Below the pieces are notes generated by a model. It worked only from the letters and a program-made list of their open reading frames with translations, did not search any database and was not told the DNA's origin. A stretch of 22,370 nucleotides of DNA from Bacteroidales bacterium. Its GTDB lineage: Bacteria > Bacteroidota > Bacteroidia > Bacteroidales > Paludibacteraceae. A program made the position numbers and the translations under genes. The stretch is taken from assembly GCA_900769555.1 (NCBI GenBank), contig CAAGHA010000162.1:1-22370 (forward strand), written 5' to 3'. Positions 18,405 to 22,370 of this stretch are shown in pieces; the stretch's first letter is position 1; each line of letters opens with the position of its first letter.

Positions 18405-19124
18405 CTACTCAAAATTAAAAGACAAAACAATTAATCGTGAGGTCAGCTTTGATAATGCATGGGTATACTTCATATCTGTAATATCTGCAATTTCCGGTCG
18501 CTCTCTCTCTAAAACATCTCCTAAACCAAAATAAAACTTCAATTCCGGACATAACTTAAAATAAGGCAAATAAAAGTCAATACCAACACCAACCTCCACT
18601 CCATAATCGACTTGTTTGAGCATTATTGCATTTTCACTATCACGTCCCATATCTACAGTCATCGCAGCTCCTGCTAACAAATAGGGGCGATAGTTATGTT
18701 TCCTTTGCGCTCTAATCTTAAATGAAAGAGGAAATTCCATTATATTAGACTGAACATTAATCATTCCATCTTCACACTCAACTCCGTCTGCATCTCTAAA
18801 TGTAAGGTTTCGCTGATTAAATAGTAAAACAGGAGTAAATCTCAGATTTAACCAACTAAAAATGCGCAAATCCGAAATTATCCCAACTGAAAAACCCGGC
18901 ATCAGACGGGTATCTTCACCAAACCAGATCTTTCCATCTGCATCAACCACTGCTGAATGTGACGGATTAAAATCCATCATATTCAAACCCAATATAAACC
19001 CAAAATGATAAAGTTTATTATCGACACTAACTAGATTATTAACTTGACCATGTGCATGCTGAGCCTTTATCGGCACAGAAACCAATATCAATAATAACAA
19101 TATGGAAAAATATAACCTTTTCAA
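18405..19124 (-). CDS. porT: Type IX secretion system protein PorT (outer membrane beta-barrel)
   Basis: The 239-residue product has a signal peptide (about 1-21, long Leu/Ile run, ending IKAQ). Features I recall from PorT/SprT follow: a GFILGLNMMDFNPSHS stretch, then GISDLRIFSWLNLRFTPVL and NQRNLTF. Length is close to P. gingivalis PorT (about 244). PorT is an envelope protein essential for T9SS function. The start codon is TTG (19122-19124): the signal peptide begins at once after it, no ATG precedes it in frame, and a stop lies three codons upstream. The next internal methionines lie within the mature barrel, so TTG must be the start unless there is a sequence error. It lies 144 bases after the beta-barrel gene at 19269-20084. 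I see no strong promoter in that gap, so it may be co-transcribed. Confidence 0.87.
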   Translation of the reverse strand: MKRLYFSILLLLILVSVPIKAQHAHGQVNNLVSVDNKLYHFGFILGLNMMDFNPSHSAVVDADGKIWFGEDTRLMPGFSVGIISDLRIFSWLNLRFTPVLLFNQRNLTFRDADGVECEDGMINVQSNIMEFPLSFKIRAQRKHNYRPYLLAGAAMTVDMGRDSENAIMLKQVDYGVEVGVGIDFYLPYFKLCPELKFYFGLGDVLERERPEIADITDMKYTHALSKLTSRLIVLSFNFE

Positions 19125-19268
19125 ATCTTTTTAAATTAATTTCTATACAGCCAATTACAATTTTTATTCTCAACTAAACACAGTAAGGAATAAATCATCA
19201 ACACTTTTCTAAACGAAGTTATCTTAATTTTATTTTCTATCTGTTTAAAATTTTGTCAGATTTTCACA

Positions 19269-20084
19269 TCAAAAAAATGAATAACTTAGTCCTACTACGC
19301 CATATATTGGATACATATTGAATGTGATTGTCTCAAAATCCGACTGAAATATATTATTCAATCCCCAATTTAAATCTACAAATAGGCCTAGTTTTTTATA
19401 AAATGCCCAATCTACACCCAAAGAGATTCCCCACTGGAAACGTCTCATATCTTCTGAGAAATCAAATGTCTGAGGTTCTTCGCCTATTTCAATTTTAGCT
19501 CCTGTTGGATCTCCCTCTCTTAGATATCCATTACAAACTTCTCCAGAAAAATCTCTACTCAAAAGAAACGCAAAATAGGGACCTAAATCTAGATTACAAG
19601 ATTGTGACAAATTCCAAGATAGCGCCAAAGGTAACGTTAACGAGGTCTGTATTGCTCTCATTTGAACATCGCCCGTCCAACGTCCTGTCACAACACCGCC
19701 TTCATCATCAGCAATACTCATACTATAATTCTTTACGGTTGCCTCTGCAACCATCCCTTTTCTATCTAAAATAACACCTACCTTTAATCCTGCTCTATCA
19801 TTAAAATAACGGTGATATATACCTTGAATAGAGAAATTGCATAAAGGTTTAAATCCATTAATCGAACGCATCTCAGCTGGTAACGGGAACGGCATTGTTC
19901 CGCCTATTCCATATCCCAATTTGGCAGAAAAATAACTTTTCTTACGAACAACTGACGACTGATTACCTTCTTCACTTAACTCTTTAGATTCTTCGGCAAC
20001 ATTCAACCCACTTATAGAATCATTGGCAAAAACCGGGAATACAAATAAGGCCATTACAGCCAATAAAAAGAACTTATTTTTCAT
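19269..20084 (-). CDS. Outer membrane beta-barrel protein paired with the PCMD lipoprotein
   Basis: I start this at the ATG 20082-20084 (271 residues) because the signal peptide MKNKFFLLAVMALFVFPVFA begins there; an upstream GTG would add only five residues. The mature part, after NDSISG, alternates strands such as YFSAKLGYGIGG, FSIQGIYHRYF, GLKVGVILDRKG and a closing GVVGLSYSFF that ends in phenylalanine, as outer-membrane barrels do. It resembles the porin-like or OMP_b-brl_2 class. It lies 7 bases after the PCMD lipoprotein gene, an arrangement common in Bacteroidales. The two probably work together at the surface; the ligand is unknown. It differs from PorT in sequence even though both are small barrels. 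Confidence 0.83.
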   Translation of the reverse strand: MKNKFFLLAVMALFVFPVFANDSISGLNVAEESKELSEEGNQSSVVRKKSYFSAKLGYGIGGTMPFPLPAEMRSINGFKPLCNFSIQGIYHRYFNDRAGLKVGVILDRKGMVAEATVKNYSMSIADDEGGVVTGRWTGDVQMRAIQTSLTLPLALSWNLSQSCNLDLGPYFAFLLSRDFSGEVCNGYLREGDPTGAKIEIGEEPQTFDFSEDMRRFQWGISLGVDWAFYKKLGLFVDLNWGLNNIFQSDFETITFNMYPIYGVVGLSYSFF

Positions 20085-20091
20085 ACTTCTA

Positions 20092-21216
20092 CTATTCACA
20101 AATTATACTAACTTCATCGACACACAATGTACTTCCTACAGCACCTTGAAATATATCTCCTCTTCTACTTGAGGAAAAGACCAAAGAGAAATTGTATCCA
20201 TAACTTTTTAAACGTTTTTCATCAATTGTCTTTCCATTTCGCGACTCAAATTTAATCGAGAATGGCAACCATTCGTCAGTTGGTTCTCCTTTCTCAACCT
20301 CGGCATACAACACTAAATAAGGACTCGTTGAAGAATTGGTTCCATCCAAAACCACTTGATTCCCTTTTTCATCCGTATTTTCGTAGAACATTGCATAGAT
20401 ATTATAATCATCAACGCCTTCAATTTCTTTATTATTTGCATCGGTCATCACCTCTCCCGGCTTGAATTTATACCATCCTTTAATTTCTTTCGGAACTTTA
20501 GCAAACGGAAGGCCGAAACAAGTAGCTTTTAATGGTTGCTTCAAAGCCATTCCAACATTGAAAGAACCCAAAAAGAGATTTCCGGGAGCAATCGGCATTC
20601 CAACCATAGAACCGAAACTTCCTGCTGATCTAGTCACTAATTGCAAACCCGTTCCTTGATAACCTTTGTCTATGATTACGGTCGGATAACCTTCCGGTCC
20701 GGAAGAAGAAGCCATACTATATCCCGGATTACCGGATCCCCACCAACCCATCACTTCTACATCATCCACAACCTCATAAACAACTTGATATTTACCGGAA
20801 CGGTCCAATTTATAATTGTCAAAATGAAACAAACTTGGCAACTCAAACGAGTTATAGGAAACGAAATAGTCGCGCTTCCATTCTCCATCTTCTGAAGTAA
20901 CAACATACTTCACCACTTTATTATCAGAAAAATCATGCTCTGAGCCACTTTCAGGCGAAACCGTTGCTCCTGGTGTTAAAATGAATTTAGGTGAACGTTT
21001 GGTTAAATCACTTCCGGGCTGAACCAATATCGAAATATTTTCTTCATTACTGAATACTTTTCGGATTGTATCTCCTTTTGTCAACAAAATATCTTTATCG
21101 TCACTTAAGTTACACTCCAAAATATCAGCCTCTGCATTTAATGGCTCATCTTGAATACATGAAAACAGAGCAACCGACACAAGAGGCAAAACCATCATCT
21201 TTTTAAATTTATTCAT
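20092..21216 (-). CDS. PCMD-domain surface lipoprotein
   Basis: I choose the ATG at 21214-21216 (374 residues); the longer reading begins with TTG and pushes the signal peptide inward. MNKFKKMMVLPLVSVALFSC is a lipoprotein signal with lipobox LFSC and acylated C20. The following IQDEP is acidic, in line with the Bacteroidota surface-export signal. Residues about 25-125 form an Ig-like N-terminal domain with LTPGATVSPESGS and VVKYVVTSEDGEWKRDYFVSY, typical of this protein class. The rest matches the PCMD (putative carbohydrate metabolism) domain: FDNYKLDRSGKY, GWWGSGNPGYSM, KGWYKFKPGE, and a C-terminal LCVDEVSI. It has a promoter at 21296-21326 and is followed after 7 bases by the barrel gene. 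Its ligand is unknown; a glycan is plausible from the domain name only. Confidence 0.88.
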   Translation of the reverse strand: MNKFKKMMVLPLVSVALFSCIQDEPLNAEADILECNLSDDKDILLTKGDTIRKVFSNEENISILVQPGSDLTKRSPKFILTPGATVSPESGSEHDFSDNKVVKYVVTSEDGEWKRDYFVSYNSFELPSLFHFDNYKLDRSGKYQVVYEVVDDVEVMGWWGSGNPGYSMASSSGPEGYPTVIIDKGYQGTGLQLVTRSAGSFGSMVGMPIAPGNLFLGSFNVGMALKQPLKATCFGLPFAKVPKEIKGWYKFKPGEVMTDANNKEIEGVDDYNIYAMFYENTDEKGNQVVLDGTNSSTSPYLVLYAEVEKGEPTDEWLPFSIKFESRNGKTIDEKRLKSYGYNFSLVFSSSRRGDIFQGAVGSTLCVDEVSIICE

Positions 21217-21295
21217 GCTATTTTTTCTTTTGAAGGACAAATCCCTCTATTAATAATTACGCATTTGCATTGCTTCGCTAATACAAAAAACTATG

Positions 21296-21326
21296 CAAAG
21301 GTAATCAATACTTTTGAGTTCTCAAA
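21296..21326 (-). promoter_or_regulatory. Bacteroidota-type promoter of the PCMD operon
   Basis: Minus-strand TTTG (21323-21326) is followed after 19 bases by TACCTTTG (21296-21303), a full match in both boxes. The -33 box lies inside the last codons of the preceding gene and within a perfect palindrome (21311-21328). The start would be near 21289, about 70 bases before the ATG. Confidence 0.7.
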
Positions 21327-22114
21327 AGAGAAACTAAACCTTCACTCCTTTCAAACACATAAACTCGATCAAATTCACTTCGATATAGATGTGTCAACGC
21401 TTTATCTGCACTCTCTGAATTATAATCATTTGCCATCAAAAAACTATTCTGAATAATCACTAACCATTGCTCATCACAATTGGGATTATATTTTTTCATT
21501 TTTTTATTTTTATCCATTAAACGTTGCGATACACTTGCTATTGTTAATGGTTTTACTTTAGTAGAAATCGCCGCATACCATAGACCTTCATACCATCGAC
21601 CGGTTACATTATGAATTTTTATACTTTTAATTTTTGCAGGCAATTTTTCATGTCCATACTTGGATGTCCTATCTATTGTAAATTTTAATCCTGTAGCTTC
21701 CGGAATATTCTCTCTCACAATTTCCGCCACCTGCTCTGCCAAACCTTTTCTAATCAAGTCTCGAGCTGATTCATCTACCATAGCCACAATAGGACTAATA
21801 TCATCTAAAAAGAGCACTTCAACTACCAATTTCAAATCAATTGAATCTGAAATCAAGAGTTGAGCCTCTTCCATTAATGATGATAAAAAGTCTTCATGCG
21901 CTCTTAAATTAAATTCTTTATCTTCTCGTTCATATTTTAATTCGGTCAACTCAATACCAATTGTCTTTCCTCCACTCTGCAACAAGAAATCAGGGGATTC
22001 CGATTTTGACAAAGAACCTATCGGAAACGACGAATAACATGAACGGAACATTTTTATTACACCCCACTCTCGTCTATCTTTTTTTTCTTGATTTCTACTG
22101 ACTTCTTCTGACAT
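21305..22114 (-). CDS. Uncharacterised protein, possible PD-(D/E)xK nuclease fold
   Basis: I start at the ATG 22112-22114 (269 residues); the longer form begins with TTG inside the likely promoter. I do not recognise a named family. After a charged N-terminus, residues 39-60 read ESPDFLLQSGG then KTIGIELTELK. This matches the core of PD-(D/E)xK nucleases: P41-D42, a short hairpin, then E55-x-T57 or E58-x-K60 on the next strand. The C-terminal part has a predicted strand WLVIIQNSF and a later FDRVYVFERS, which often complete such folds. No signal peptide or membrane segment is present, so it is probably cytoplasmic. It has its own promoter and no partner methylase or defence gene in the window. 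Nuclease activity is an inference from a short motif; it could be a degenerate or unrelated fold. Confidence 0.7.
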   Translation of the reverse strand: MSEEVSRNQEKKDRREWGVIKMFRSCYSSFPIGSLSKSESPDFLLQSGGKTIGIELTELKYEREDKEFNLRAHEDFLSSLMEEAQLLISDSIDLKLVVEVLFLDDISPIVAMVDESARDLIRKGLAEQVAEIVRENIPEATGLKFTIDRTSKYGHEKLPAKIKSIKIHNVTGRWYEGLWYAAISTKVKPLTIASVSQRLMDKNKKMKKYNPNCDEQWLVIIQNSFLMANDYNSESADKALTHLYRSEFDRVYVFERSEGLVSLLRTQKY

Positions 22115-22138
22115 CGCACTAAAAATATGATTATAATA

Positions 22139-22170
22139 CAAACATAGGAAAAGAAATAGTGATTAGCAAA
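22139..22170 (-). promoter_or_regulatory. Bacteroidota-type promoter of the possible nuclease gene
   Basis: Minus-strand TTTG (22167-22170) is followed after 20 bases by TATGTTTG (22139-22146). Both boxes fit, the spacing is normal, and the predicted start near 22132 leaves a short leader before the ATG at 22114. The promoter position argues against the longer TTG-started reading. Confidence 0.6.
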
Positions 22171-22252
22171 CGAATGAATAAAAGTTTTAGATACTATTTA
22201 AATTTCATTATGGACAAATAATCACTTAGAAGCTGTTTAAATTTTATTTCGA

Positions 22253-22363
22253 GCATATTTGAGAGAAATTTTTAAGATTGTTTTTATTATTCTTTTGCAG
22301 TAAATAGTGGACTATTCTCAAAAAAGAATAATAAAAACAGGTTAAAAATAATCTCAAAGATGC
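22253..22363. repeat. Long imperfect inverted repeat at the right edge
   Basis: An 18-base perfect inner stem, TGTTTTTATTATTCTTTT (22279-22296) with AAAAGAATAATAAAAACA (22322-22339), extends outward with mismatches to GCATATTTGAGA (22253-22264) and its partner TCTCAAAGATGC (22352-22363). Each arm is thus about 42-44 bases. The 25-base loop holds a smaller palindrome, AATAGT-gg-ACTATT (22303-22316). No coding sequence is visible across it. It may be a terminator or structured RNA for a gene beyond the window, or the end of an insertion sequence or MITE; I cannot tell which. Confidence 0.75.
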
Positions 22364-22370
22364 CAAAAAA

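Noticed and set aside
22192..22249. Approximate direct repeat of CTRTTTAAATTTYATT (22193 and 22233)
   Set aside because: Only about 14 of 18 positions agree and the bases are mostly A and T, so chance is a sufficient explanation.
1..22370. CRISPR arrays, tRNA or rRNA genes
   Set aside because: No regularly spaced repeats, tRNA-like cloverleaf or rRNA-like stretches were seen on either strand.

Overview
This is a 22.4 kb AT-rich stretch in which every gene I can support is on the minus strand, so transcription runs from high to low coordinates. The content points to Bacteroidota, most likely Bacteroidales. It has type IX secretion system (T9SS) components (porT, PorP/SprF proteins, a type B C-terminal sorting domain), a surface-lipoprotein and beta-barrel pair of the PCMD kind, and promoters that fit the Bacteroidota -33 TTG / -7 TAnnTTTG pattern rather than the E. 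coli one. I have not assigned a genus.

Layout in transcription order, right to left. At the right edge (22253-22363) is a long imperfect inverted repeat that could be a mobile-element end or a large hairpin. Next come a predicted PD-(D/E)xK-like protein (21305-22114) with its own promoter, a PCMD lipoprotein (20092-21216) and an outer-membrane beta-barrel (19269-20084) that read as a two-gene operon, and porT (18405-19124), which starts with TTG. After a 383-base gap come a nucleotidyltransferase (17326-18021), fabG (16348-17094) followed by a strong symmetrical terminator, an arginine-decarboxylase-like enzyme (14744-16135) with a membrane-anchored metallophosphoesterase (13296-14717), purB (11851-13194) with a perfect-stem hairpin behind it, and an MsbA-type ABC exporter (9829-11661).

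The left 9.5 kb is the most interesting part. It is an apparent operon with a well-matched promoter at 9635-9665. It encodes a 2290-residue Ig-repeat surface protein ending in a T9SS type B sorting domain, then a PD40-OmpA protein, then two tandem PorP/SprF-family outer-membrane proteins, the second cut by the window edge. By analogy with the SprB/SprF pair of Flavobacterium, the likely logic is that the giant protein is exported by the T9SS with help from its own PorP/SprF partners, while the OmpA protein ties the assembly to peptidoglycan. PorT, encoded in the same window, is a core part of that secretion machine. The remaining genes (purB, fabG, msbA, the decarboxylase) are ordinary housekeeping or envelope functions.
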